Shown: positions 55,901 through 63,831 of the stretch, piece by piece | Position numbering within the stretch: position 1 is the stretch's first letter | Layout: the number at the start of each line of letters is the position of its first letter | NCBI GenBank assembly: GCA_947504035.1 | Contig: CANNGA010000014.1 | Coordinates: forward strand, 58,339 to 122,338 | Direction of reading: 5' to 3' | Length of the DNA stretch: 64,000 bases | Source of the DNA: an uncultured Flavobacteriaceae bacterium | GTDB taxonomy: Bacteria; Bacteroidota; Bacteroidia; Flavobacteriales; Flavobacteriaceae | The notes under the pieces: model-generated | The model's database searches: none | What the model was told of the DNA's origin: nothing | Seen by the model: the letters and a program-made list of their open reading frames with translations, nothing else | Position numbers and translations under genes: made by a program

Positions 55901-56349
55901 CAGCAGGGAATAAAATCCGACTTAATCCTGCATTTAGATCAGAGTATACTGATTTAGATGTCTTTCCTAGAATATTTGTAAATAGGTGGCTTATTCCAGG
56001 GGACGAGGCTATTACCAATGTGCCTGTAATCCCATCGCAGCAACTCTTGCAAAGTTTTGGAGAAAATAATTTAGAGCAAGTCTATAATGCTTATAATTAT
56101 TCAACAGAGCGCACTGCAGATGGTGGTTTTGTACGTATGAAAAACATAACATTAGGCTACAGTTTAGAAAAAAGTGTAGTACAAAAGCTTGGAGTATCAA
56201 ATCTAAGATTGAGCTTTCAAACCACAAACCCTTTCTTGATTTATTCCGATGCTAAGTTGGGAGGGCAAGATCCTGAATTTTTTAGATCGGGAGGTGTGGC
56301 ATTGCCGATTGCTAAACTTTATACATTCACTTTAAATGTTGGATTTTAA
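52978..56349 (+). CDS. SusC-family TonB-linked outer-membrane transporter
   Basis: An 1123-residue SusC/RagA transporter. It has signal MKLNPTWFLTIAVALLVTSFSYAQ, a CarboxypepD_reg-like domain (~25-110; VSGTIIDSDKVPLGGVTITIEGTSKGVVSDFDGNYKIVV), and a plug with the family signature ALEGRAAGVSV and the late SATALYGARALNGVVVITTKSGK. A 22-strand barrel follows and ends RTPLPIAKLYTF-like with AKLYTFTLNVGF. The transporter moves a bulky substrate across the outer membrane using TonB energy. Paired with the SusD gene 10 bases downstream, it forms the core of the second import locus. The substrate is unknown. Confidence 0.96.
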   Translation: MKLNPTWFLTIAVALLVTSFSYAQTGDVSGTIIDSDKVPLGGVTITIEGTSKGVVSDFDGNYKIVVTVGDVLKLSYIGLKTTLIPIEKLGVLDVTMQEDVESLDAVVVTGYQNINRELFTGASQTIKAKDIKLDGVADVSRALEGRAAGVSVQNVTGTFGAAPRITIRGSSSILGDTKPIWIIDGVIQEEIVNLSVSDLVSGDPNTLLSSAVAGLNAADVESFEILKDASATALYGARALNGVVVITTKSGKRNQKPTFNYASEYAVRAVPSYRNFDLLNSKETVSIYREIEAKGFLRAPDAFQGRFGGIYNILYRAINTFDENTGTFALTNTPEARARFLQQFELANTDWFKTLFRPLPTQTHTLSFSSGSENATSYASIGYFTDPGWSIADRVRRLTANLRQSYYLSGGKLKLTTQLQGSIRNQLAPGTLAREEDVVSGAFTRDFDINPFSYALNTSRALRAFDANGDLEFSRYNWAPFNIINEIRNNFLELNVNDIRVQLQADYKINDKLKFTHLSSARYVTSIGEQSATENSNVAAAYRANETTIVEDQNTFLFSDPDDPNSRPRVVLPSGGILTTTTNTLTTYTFRNTLDYTKRYKDDAHGLRLYGGQEFRFTDRTSSFNTGYGYQFDRGGTVFTDPDILRKTILEGNNYFGSEETRQREVSFFSNVTYDFDKKYVLNISGNVEGSNRAGRSSQSRWLPTYTIGGKWNLDKEDFIKKYDFISNMAIRPTYGLVGLLADNASNNLAVFRNEIADRFNPDERENFINIEDLQNEELTYEKTLEFNFGLDIGFFNNRVQMNIDAYSRRGIDLIDVIRTTGIGGQVLKLGNNSELTTEGIEFQLNTVNVNTDNFSWKTGFNISHFDQEITALRQESNVFDLVTGTGRGNAIGFPRGALFSFEYGGLNEWGIPLLSTSRPEFNADNPAELIDFQDTENVLDYLVYEGPTEPNLTGGFANNFRYKNWDFSFFISFSAGNKIRLNPAFRSEYTDLDVFPRIFVNRWLIPGDEAITNVPVIPSQQLLQSFGENNLEQVYNAYNYSTERTADGGFVRMKNITLGYSLEKSVVQKLGVSNLRLSFQTTNPFLIYSDAKLGGQDPEFFRSGGVALPIAKLYTFTLNVGF

Positions 56350-56359
56350 AATAGATATA

Positions 56360-57859
56360 ATGAAAACTATAAATTATAAGATACTTAAACATGTCGTTTG
56401 TCTGCTATTAGTAGTGTCATGTGATGATGCTTTAGATGAGAATCCAGATAACAGGACATTTATTGATACGCCAGAAAAAATAGCAGAATTACTGGTTGCC
56501 GCTTACCCTGAAGCGGGGTATACGCCTTTCTTAGAACCTATGTCTGATAATGCAGGCGATAAAGGCCCAAGTGGAACCACCGATTTTAGAGTTAATGAAG
56601 AAATGTATTTTTGGAGAGATTTAAATGATATAGATCCAGATACGCCAACAGATTATTGGAACGATGCTTATGCCGCTATCTCCCAAGCCAATCAAGCCTT
56701 AGTGTCTATAGAAGAATTAGGAGGAGGAACAGATTTAGCAGCTTTAAAAGGTGAGGCCTTACTGTGTCGTGCTTATGCCCATTTTATGCTCGTTAATATC
56801 TTCTCTAAAGCGTATAATCCAACTACAGCGAGTACCGATTTAGGGATTCCTTATGTAGATAGACCAGAAACGGTATTGTTAGGTGATTTTGAAAGAGCTA
56901 GTGTAGAAGACGTTTACGCTAACATAAGAAGAGATTTAGAAGAAGGCTTACCGCTTATAGAAGACGATTATGAAGTGCCTACGTTTCATTTTACCAAACA
57001 AGCAGCTAATGCATTTGCGTCTCGTTTTTACTTAGTGTTGGGGGAGTGGGATAACGTGATTACGCATAGTAATTTGGCGCTAGGTTCAAACGATATTTTA
57101 GGAACGTTAAGAGATATTGTGAGTTCTAGCGATTTAACACTAAATGATCAAATCGCATTATATAGTTCATCTTTAGAACCTGCGAATTTATTGTTAGTCT
57201 CGGGTAATTCTAGATACAATCGTATTGATGGTGTAGCGCGATATCAACTAAGCCAAAGGCTAACCAATGAGTTGTTTATTGATGATAACATAACAGGGAA
57301 ATCATGGGCGTACGACTTATTTTTCACAGGTTCAAGTGGAGACAATAACGCGATTCCAAAATATCAGGAGTATTTTAGGATAACAAATCCAGCAGCAGGT
57401 ATAGGATTTGCTTTTGTAACGTTTGTATTGTTTTCTACAGATGAGGTACTTTTAAATCGGGCTGAAGCCTACGCGATGTTGGGGCAATTGGATAATGCTG
57501 TAAATGATATTAATCTATCATTAGAAGTTAAAACAGAAGATTACGATAGAAGTACAGATGTATTAACTATAGATACTATAGCTAGCATATATGAAGATCT
57601 GCCGAATGACCTCTATACGCCTTTTTATGACATACCAGAAGATGCGTTGCCACTGGTCGCTGCTATTTTAGATATTAAAAAAACTGTTTTCTATAATGAA
57701 GGTTTACGTTGGTTAGATGTGAAGCGCCATGAAATCGTTGTAGAGCATCGCGATTTTGTTGGAAATAGTTTTGTATTGCCAAAAGGTGATAATAGAAGAG
57801 CGGTACAGATACCAGAAGCAGCTCGATCTTTTGGAATTATAGAAAACCCAAGACCATAA
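56360..57859 (+). CDS. SusD/RagB family surface lipoprotein
   Basis: I start at the ATG at 56360, which gives lipobox VVSC and MKTINYKILKHVVCLLLVVSC; the longer frame overlaps SusC and has no leader. The 499-residue protein is the substrate-binding lid of the SusC/D pair. Motifs include YWNDAYAAISQANQAL, LKGEALLCRAYAHFMLVNIF, FHFTKQAANAFASRFYL, LLNRAEAYAMLGQLDNAVNDIN, and the C-terminal YNEGLRWLDVKRHEIVV. The two proteins form a pedal-bin complex; the ligand is not known. Confidence 0.95.
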   Translation: MKTINYKILKHVVCLLLVVSCDDALDENPDNRTFIDTPEKIAELLVAAYPEAGYTPFLEPMSDNAGDKGPSGTTDFRVNEEMYFWRDLNDIDPDTPTDYWNDAYAAISQANQALVSIEELGGGTDLAALKGEALLCRAYAHFMLVNIFSKAYNPTTASTDLGIPYVDRPETVLLGDFERASVEDVYANIRRDLEEGLPLIEDDYEVPTFHFTKQAANAFASRFYLVLGEWDNVITHSNLALGSNDILGTLRDIVSSSDLTLNDQIALYSSSLEPANLLLVSGNSRYNRIDGVARYQLSQRLTNELFIDDNITGKSWAYDLFFTGSSGDNNAIPKYQEYFRITNPAAGIGFAFVTFVLFSTDEVLLNRAEAYAMLGQLDNAVNDINLSLEVKTEDYDRSTDVLTIDTIASIYEDLPNDLYTPFYDIPEDALPLVAAILDIKKTVFYNEGLRWLDVKRHEIVVEHRDFVGNSFVLPKGDNRRAVQIPEAARSFGIIENPRP

Positions 57860-57878
57860 TAATTTTAAAAGAATTAAT

Positions 57879-58733
57879 ATGAAACATTATATAAATACCA
57901 TAAAAGCCCTATTTCTAATTTTAGCAGTAGTTATGTCCTGTGAAGATTCTAATAATGTAGGCGAGAGTCAGATCAATACAGACCCACCACTACTTAATGA
58001 CCTAGATATATGGCTAAGATCTAATTTTGTAGCTCCATACAATATAGACATACAGTACAAGTGGGATATCAATGAAACCGATGTAGAACGATTTTTGCAT
58101 CCTGCATTTCAGTCTAATGTGAGACCTGTGGCAGACGTATTGTTAAAAGCTTGGATAGAACCTTATAATGCCGTAGGTGGCGAAAATTTTATTGCAAAAA
58201 TAGCGCCGAGGCAATTTACAATATCAGGAGGTTTTAATTTTAATCCAAACAGCCCAACCATAACTTTGGGAGTTGCAGAGGCAGGAGTTAAGATTACGTT
58301 GTTTAATGTAGATTTTTTAGATTTTTCAGATATAAATAGTATTAAGGAACCTCTAAAGACAGTGCAGCATGAATATGCGCATATTTTAAATCAAAACAGT
58401 CCCATAGATCCTGCATACGGACAGATTAACCCCAGGGATTACGACTCGAATTGGTTCAATAGGAACGACGACGATGCTAGAGAGCTAGGGTATATCACAG
58501 CATATGCTTCCAGTCAATCTAGTGAGGATTTTGTAGAAATGGTTTCTGAAATGCTAACCAATTCTAAAGCAGATTTTGATGCTATGGTTGACGGTATCGA
58601 GAGTGCGGTAGCAAGAGATTTTATTCGCAGAAAAGAAGCTATGGTTGTAAATTATTACCAAAACGAATTTGGTATAGATATTTACAAATTGCAAGAATTG
58701 ATGGAACAAGCCACACAAGAACTCGTAAATTAG
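57879..58733 (+). CDS. Substrate-import-associated zinc metallohydrolase lipoprotein
   Basis: A 284-residue lipoprotein (lipobox VMSC, Cys21). The zinc motif is QHEYAHILNQ (His164, Glu165, His168), with the usual downstream region PAYGQINPRDYDSNWF and DDDARELGYITAYASSQSSEDFVEMVSEML, where EDF would supply the next ligands. It belongs to the metallohydrolases encoded beside SusC/SusD transporters (TIGR04549/PF15890 type). It probably trims the imported material at the surface, presumably a peptide-containing one, which is inference. It is third in the operon. Confidence 0.93.
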   Translation: MKHYINTIKALFLILAVVMSCEDSNNVGESQINTDPPLLNDLDIWLRSNFVAPYNIDIQYKWDINETDVERFLHPAFQSNVRPVADVLLKAWIEPYNAVGGENFIAKIAPRQFTISGGFNFNPNSPTITLGVAEAGVKITLFNVDFLDFSDINSIKEPLKTVQHEYAHILNQNSPIDPAYGQINPRDYDSNWFNRNDDDARELGYITAYASSQSSEDFVEMVSEMLTNSKADFDAMVDGIESAVARDFIRRKEAMVVNYYQNEFGIDIYKLQELMEQATQELVN

Positions 58734-58737
58734 AAGT

Positions 58738-60147
58738 ATGAAAACTATAAAAAAACTATTATTACTAACTATTGTATTGTCTTTTACAGTGTCATGTAGT
58801 GAAGATGATACTGAAAATCTGTTTTCTCAAGCGCCAGCAGAAAGAATAGAGGCACGTAATAACATGCTTTTAGAAACTTTAACGGCAGCGCCTAATGGTT
58901 TTAAAGCCCTCTACTTTTCAAAAAATAATGAATTTGGAGGTTTTACATTTTACATGCGATTTAATGCTGATGGTACTGTAGATATGACATCAGATGTAGA
59001 TGCGGAAACTGCAATAGCGACCTCCACTTACGATGTGAGATTTGGCACAACAAACGAACTTGTGTTTACGACGAGAAACCATATTCAGAAATTGAGTGAT
59101 GCTTTTGCGTTTCCAGATACAAGAACAGGGTTTAAAGGCAACTCCGTATTTCAATTTTTTTCGAATGAGAATGATAGCATTACATTTAGAGATGTAAGAA
59201 ATAGAAATACCGCGTCTTTAGTGTTAACGCCATCCAATTTATCAAATTTTGCGGAAGAAAGCGTTTCTAGAGTGGAAAGAACATTAGTATCGCAAACCAA
59301 TTTAGCGCCTACAGAAACGCGGTCTGTTTTTCAGATACTTCGAATTGAAAATGCTAGTGGTGTAACGAACTTTAATTTAAATTATAATGCAGAGCGTTTA
59401 TTTGCGAATCCTTTGTTGGAGTTAGATAATGGTGAAGTCATTGAGTATAATTTTGGAGTGTTATTTACCGAAAACGGAATCAATATCAGTCCTGCTATAG
59501 AGTTTGAGGGAGAAATCTATGAAAATTTTATATTTAATGCGAATTCAGGTCAATATGTGTCTACAGTAAATGGTACTACAGCTTCAATTTTCTTTGGAGA
59601 TGAACCGGCAAGCATAAATAGATTAGATGTAGAGGAAGTTGTGAACTTAGGGCCAAATGGATTTCTTTACCGACCTAGTCTGGGTGAAAACCAATTAACA
59701 AGTTTAGGATTCGATGCTTTATTGGATGGCGTTAGTTTGAATTTTGAAGATGCAGGTTTAGGCGCATGGAATGTAACTGATGTACAGTTGATTATTGATT
59801 ATGAAAGTAATAATTGTGGGACAACGTTATTAATTGAGGTAACACGGGAAGAAGACAACAGTAGCTTTTTTGGAATTTTTTGCTTTGAGAGAGGCGCTAT
59901 AGCGGAGCGAAAATTATTTTTAAATTATATAGAGCCTATTCAAGGTCAAGATGTGCTGACTGAAAATTCAGAGTTTTTCGAAGATTTAGTCATGCCTATT
60001 ATTGATTTTTTTAATAGTGCATCGGGCCTAGCGTATACTTCTGAGGGGAGCTTTGCAAGTTCTTTAGCGCAATTTAGTAATAGTTCAGGAACATTTGCAA
60101 GTTTGGATAACCCTGCGCTTCGGGTGTATGGGCTTTGGTTTTTATAA
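58738..60147 (+). CDS. DUF4302 domain lipoprotein
   Basis: A 469-residue lipoprotein (lipobox TVSC, Cys20). It shows DUF4302 features near the start (LLETLTAAPNGFKALYFSKNNEFGGFTFYMRFNADGTVDM) and later paired beta segments (EVIEYNFGVLFTENGINISPAIEFEG). The function is unknown, but DUF4302 proteins recur beside SusCD and the zinc-metallohydrolase, as here, so it is probably an accessory binding protein of the same import system. It is the last gene of the operon and is followed by a strong palindrome terminator. Confidence 0.92.
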   Translation: MKTIKKLLLLTIVLSFTVSCSEDDTENLFSQAPAERIEARNNMLLETLTAAPNGFKALYFSKNNEFGGFTFYMRFNADGTVDMTSDVDAETAIATSTYDVRFGTTNELVFTTRNHIQKLSDAFAFPDTRTGFKGNSVFQFFSNENDSITFRDVRNRNTASLVLTPSNLSNFAEESVSRVERTLVSQTNLAPTETRSVFQILRIENASGVTNFNLNYNAERLFANPLLELDNGEVIEYNFGVLFTENGINISPAIEFEGEIYENFIFNANSGQYVSTVNGTTASIFFGDEPASINRLDVEEVVNLGPNGFLYRPSLGENQLTSLGFDALLDGVSLNFEDAGLGAWNVTDVQLIIDYESNNCGTTLLIEVTREEDNSSFFGIFCFERGAIAERKLFLNYIEPIQGQDVLTENSEFFEDLVMPIIDFFNSASGLAYTSEGSFASSLAQFSNSSGTFASLDNPALRVYGLWFL

Positions 60148-60187
60148 AATAATCCTGTATTTTACAAGTTAATGATATAATAATACT

Positions 60188-60217
60188 ACCAGACCAATAT
60201 TGGTCTGGTGTTTGTTG
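60188..60217 (+). terminator. Strong terminator of the second import operon
   Basis: A perfect palindrome with arms ACCAGACCAAT and ATTGGTCTGGT (11 bases each), followed by GTTTGTTGTT. It closes the SusC-SusD-metallohydrolase-DUF4302 operon. Confidence 0.9.
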
Positions 60218-60273
60218 TTAAATATTTAAAACGTTAAATGTTTTTTTCATATCACAACATTATCATTTTTGGT

Positions 60274-60281
60274 TACATTTG
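60274..60281 (+). promoter_or_regulatory. Bacteroidota-type -7 box of the porin gene
   Basis: TACATTTG lies 18 bases before the ATG, just after the preceding terminator. The -33 TTG is not clear. Confidence 0.45.
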
Positions 60282-60299
60282 CAACGCTTATAAAATTTT

Positions 60300-62345
60300 A
60301 TGCAGAAACTAGCTTACGTATTATTTTTTATCATTATACATTTTCATGGTTTTGGGCAAGATAAACCCGAAGAAACGGCACCATTACAAACACAAGATGC
60401 GCTCAAAACACAACCGAAAGACAGTTTAGTAATTCCAGCGACTCCAAAGGCACAAAAAAAAGCAAGTCTTTTAGATAAGATTTTAAAGGAGGATGAAGAT
60501 CCTGAAAAAGCAAAGATAGAGGCATATCTTATCATATCTCATGAGAACGATACGACTTACGTAGATACGACATTAACAATTCAAAAAGATTATAAATACA
60601 ATTACTTAAGACGCGATAATTTTGGTTTAATACCATTTGCTAATATAGGGCAAACCTACAATAGTCTTACTTATAATTTCAATACTACAAATGTATTGCC
60701 CAGTTTTGGTGCAAGAGCGCGGCATTTTAATTATATGGAAGTAAATGATATCTTTTATTATAATGTGCCAACACCCCTTACAGAGTTATTGTATAAGACG
60801 GCTTTTGAACAAGGGCAGCTTTTAGATTCTTTTTTTACAGTAAATACGTCGCCCCAGTTTAATTTCTCAATAGCTTATAAAGGGCTCAGGTCTTTGGGGC
60901 AGTACCAGCATACATTAACAAGTACGGGAAATTTTAGATTCACTACAAATTACAAAACAAAAAATGAGCGTTACCGTGTAAGAGGGCATATTGTTACACA
61001 AGATTTGACCAATCAAGAAAATGGAGGCTTACAGGAAGATGATATTGCTAATTTCGAATCTGGAGAAGAAGAGTTTTTAGACCGCCCTATCTTTGATCCT
61101 AATTTTGAAAATGCTGAAAATATTTTAGAAGGAAAACGCTTTTATTTAGACCATAGCTTTTCTGTGTATAATAAGACCGTAAAAAAAGAAAATTCAAAAG
61201 AAGCGAACGATACGATTTCAAGACACGAATTGAGATTAGCACATACAATGTCTTTCGAAGATAAAGAGTACCAATACGATCAAAGCGCCCCAAGTGATTT
61301 GTTTGGAGAAGCTTTTGTGAACACAGGGCTTCGCGATCGTGTTACTCTAGAGCACTTTTACAATAAATTAGATGTGCATTATGCACACAAAGCATTAGGA
61401 CAGTTTAATATAAATGTGTCAAACAACACCTATAATTACGGTTATGATAGAATTGTAGTTTTAAATAACGAAACGATAACAAATCGTTTAAAAGGCGAAG
61501 TGTATGGTGTAGGAGGAAGTTACCGTAAACAATACAAAGGGTTTAATTTACAAGGGCAAGCTGGTGTAAACGTAGCAGGAGATTTCGATGCCAACTTTAT
61601 AAAAGGGGAAGCCTCTATTCAACTTAACAATGCTACTTTTGCCAAAGCGACAATAAGTCACAATTCTAATGCGCCAAATTTCAATACGTTACTCTATCAA
61701 AGTGACTATCGTAATTTTAACTGGCAGAATAATTTTAACAATGTAGAGACGCAGCAGTTAGGAGTTCAAATTAAATACAAAAAGTTAGCCCACATAAGTG
61801 CAGATTATTCGGTGATATCAGATTATGTTTATTTTGGAAGTACGGAAAATACAATTGCTCCTCAGCAAATACAAGCATTCCAAAATGACGAAACGATAAA
61901 TTACTTAAGAGTAAAGGCAGAAAATGAAATTACTGTCGGGAAGTTTGCGCTTAACAATACAATACTTTATCAAAATGTAGAAGACGAAGCTAATGTGCTT
62001 AATGTGCCAGAGGTGACCACGCGACATACATTTTATTTTAGTTCAGAACTGTTTAAAAAGGCAATGTTCTTGCAAACAGGGGTCACACTTAATTATTTTA
62101 CTAAATTCTATTTAAATGCCTATAACCCTGTACTGGCAGAGTTTTATGTGCAAAATGAAAGAGAGTTTGGGGATTTTCCAAGGTTCGACTTTTTTATAAA
62201 TGCTAAAATTCGACAAACGCGCATCTTCTTAAAAGCAGAACATTTTAATTCCTCTTTTACCGGGTTTGACTTCTTCTCAGCACCAGGAGTGCCTTATAGA
62301 GATTTTACGATTCGTTTTGGATTGGTTTGGAACTTCTTCTTATAG
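60300..62345 (+). CDS. Putative outer-membrane porin (Porin_10 type)
   Basis: A 681-residue protein with a signal (MQKLAYVLFFIIIHFHGFGQ), a short charged linker (residues ~20-85), and a beta-barrel region rich in aromatic-flanked strands. Family landmarks: RRDNFGLIPFANIGQTYNSLTYNF, ARARHFNYMEVNDIFYYNVPTPLTELLYKTAFEQGQLLDSFFTVN, SQFNFSIAYKGLRSLGQYQH-like and the closing FSAPGVPYRDFTIRFGLVWNFFL. The C-terminal phenylalanine-rich strand is typical of outer-membrane barrels. Exact solute specificity is unknown. It is not in the same transcript as the preceding operon. Confidence 0.9.
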   Translation: MQKLAYVLFFIIIHFHGFGQDKPEETAPLQTQDALKTQPKDSLVIPATPKAQKKASLLDKILKEDEDPEKAKIEAYLIISHENDTTYVDTTLTIQKDYKYNYLRRDNFGLIPFANIGQTYNSLTYNFNTTNVLPSFGARARHFNYMEVNDIFYYNVPTPLTELLYKTAFEQGQLLDSFFTVNTSPQFNFSIAYKGLRSLGQYQHTLTSTGNFRFTTNYKTKNERYRVRGHIVTQDLTNQENGGLQEDDIANFESGEEEFLDRPIFDPNFENAENILEGKRFYLDHSFSVYNKTVKKENSKEANDTISRHELRLAHTMSFEDKEYQYDQSAPSDLFGEAFVNTGLRDRVTLEHFYNKLDVHYAHKALGQFNINVSNNTYNYGYDRIVVLNNETITNRLKGEVYGVGGSYRKQYKGFNLQGQAGVNVAGDFDANFIKGEASIQLNNATFAKATISHNSNAPNFNTLLYQSDYRNFNWQNNFNNVETQQLGVQIKYKKLAHISADYSVISDYVYFGSTENTIAPQQIQAFQNDETINYLRVKAENEITVGKFALNNTILYQNVEDEANVLNVPEVTTRHTFYFSSELFKKAMFLQTGVTLNYFTKFYLNAYNPVLAEFYVQNEREFGDFPRFDFFINAKIRQTRIFLKAEHFNSSFTGFDFFSAPGVPYRDFTIRFGLVWNFFL

Positions 62346-63560
62346 GTGTTTGTGGCGCTAACTTTTATTGCGCTTTTTCAAATTGATATGTTGTTTAACA
62401 CAACTGTAGTTTTCTGAAGACTATAGCCCGCTTTATTATTTTTTCTATACTAAAATATCCCTATAATAGACTTGTCTTAGAGGAATGCCTAGTTCATAGG
62501 GTATAGAAGAGGTCTATTAAGAGATGCGCAGGTGGTAATACATATCTCGTTTAAGATGCAAGACCTGTAGAACTCTTTTTACTGGTGACCTAGTGTTGTG
62601 TTTTATGAGTTTATAGGGGGTTAGGGGAAGGGGTACTGACTTTTTAAACCCGCTTAAGCATTAGAAGGTCGTTATGAGGCTGCAATGTTCAATACATACT
62701 AGCGTTTTCTCAGTTTTAGTAAAATAGTATTATGGTGAAGCTGAGAAAGCGTAGTTTGCGATAGTATGTGAAGACGGTCATAGTTGTAATATAGATTCTA
62801 ATATATAAAACGGATTAAATCTAAAACAGCACCGAATAATTAGAGCATAAGTACTGTGGTAACAACAAAAAGTTAAGTATGGACTTTTCAATAGAGTCAA
62901 ATGCCAAATAAAATAGAATAGATATGGCAATAATGGCGGGGTATGTTATACCGCTATCTAAATATTTAATGCGATAAACACCTGTCTTTTTAAAGGCAGT
63001 CATTTTAGCGTTCAAGGAGTGACTGCACTGGTTTTAGTATTTCATTTGCGTTTATGGCTTTTAAAAGTGAGATGTAACTTTTAGTGATACCCCCTTTAAG
63101 ACAGATAACTCCTGTAATGGAACTGTCATATAATATATGGATAAGGTGCTGTTATTGTATGGTGACCTTATCATTTGTATGTATTAAAGATGTTTTAGTT
63201 AAAAGGGATGTTATATAGGTTGGCATTAATATATAGTTAGAGCCTTGTGTTATATATATAGTATAAGGTGTACTTTGGGGATAACGAAATATTGTCTGCC
63301 ACGCGTTATAAAATAGTTTAGGTTTGAAATCGCAGTGCTTAACCCAAAATGGAACGAGCGATGTGGTGTAATTGGAATACCAATACAGAAGTATTGATTG
63401 TATTAGGGGGTAAATCGAGCCCAAACCTTAAAGTCTTATAGAAGGGGATTGGTAGTATTTAGTAGAGGTATAGGTTTAATGTGGTCTTTTGTATTATAAT
63501 GTTTAAAATAGATTAGTTTGTAAACTCAAGGTTACCAGAAGGTTAGTAAATAAAGTGTAA
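62346..63560. other. 1.2 kb without a convincing gene before the rRNA promoters
   Basis: No open frame has a recognised family, a good leader or a clear start. Two minus-strand frames (62821-63015 and 63152-63424) are short and lack support. The region contains two inverted repeats (62698-62755, listed below, and arms GATAAGGT/ACCTTATC at 63140-63172). A weak hairpin with GCGC arms near 62354-62380 followed by TTTTT may end the porin transcript. Confidence 0.6.
62698..62755. repeat. Long imperfect inverted repeat in the pre-rRNA spacer
   Basis: Arms ACTAGCGTTTTCTCAG and CTGAGAAAGCGTAGT pair over 15 bases with one bulged base and one G-T pair, around a 27-base loop. There is no T-tail. It could be an RNA hairpin, an element end or a processing signal. 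Confidence 0.6.
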
Positions 63561-63588
63561 ATAAATCAAAAAAAGCTTAAAAAAGTCA

Positions 63589-63618
63589 TTGTCATATTAA
63601 GAAGAGGTTGTATATTTG
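63589..63618 (+). promoter_or_regulatory. rRNA operon promoter P1
   Basis: TTG (63589-63591), a 19-base spacer and TATATTTG (63611-63618), the Bacteroidota -33/-7 arrangement. It is followed by CACCCGC, the same as in P2. Confidence 0.85.
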
Positions 63619-63655
63619 CACCCGCAAAACACACGAACAGTGTCGGAGCGAAAAA

Positions 63656-63666
63656 GTTCTTTAACA
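63656..63666 (+). promoter_or_regulatory. boxA-like antitermination motif in the rRNA leader
   Basis: GTTCTTTAACA closely matches the boxA core used by Nus factors and lies between the two promoters. A second copy is not obvious after P2. Confidence 0.6.
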
Positions 63667-63794
63667 GATTAATTTTGAAGAAATAGAAAGCATTTCGAGA
63701 GAGGTGTGAGACTGAGTAGTGTTGATGAGATGAAGATAGAAAATGTAGAGATTAACACTAACAAAAAAGTTTCAAAAAAAACTTCAAAATTAAG

Positions 63795-63824
63795 TTGCAG
63801 GTTTAAAAATAAGTTTTATATTTG
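63795..63824 (+). promoter_or_regulatory. rRNA operon promoter P2
   Basis: TTG (63795-63797), a 19-base spacer and TATATTTG (63817-63824), then CACCCGC. It lies 206 bases after P1 and repeats its 15-base -7/initiation segment exactly. Confidence 0.85.
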
Positions 63825-63831
63825 CACCCGC

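Noticed and set aside
62641..62700. tRNA-like segments in the spacer
   Set aside because: No cloverleaf with a T-loop (TTCnAnnC) could be built on either strand.
62821..63015. 64-residue minus-strand frame in the pre-rRNA spacer
   Set aside because: One hydrophobic stretch but no family, no promoter box and no neighbour context.
63152..63424. 90-residue minus-strand frame in the pre-rRNA spacer
   Set aside because: No family or leader, and it lies in a region otherwise without genes.
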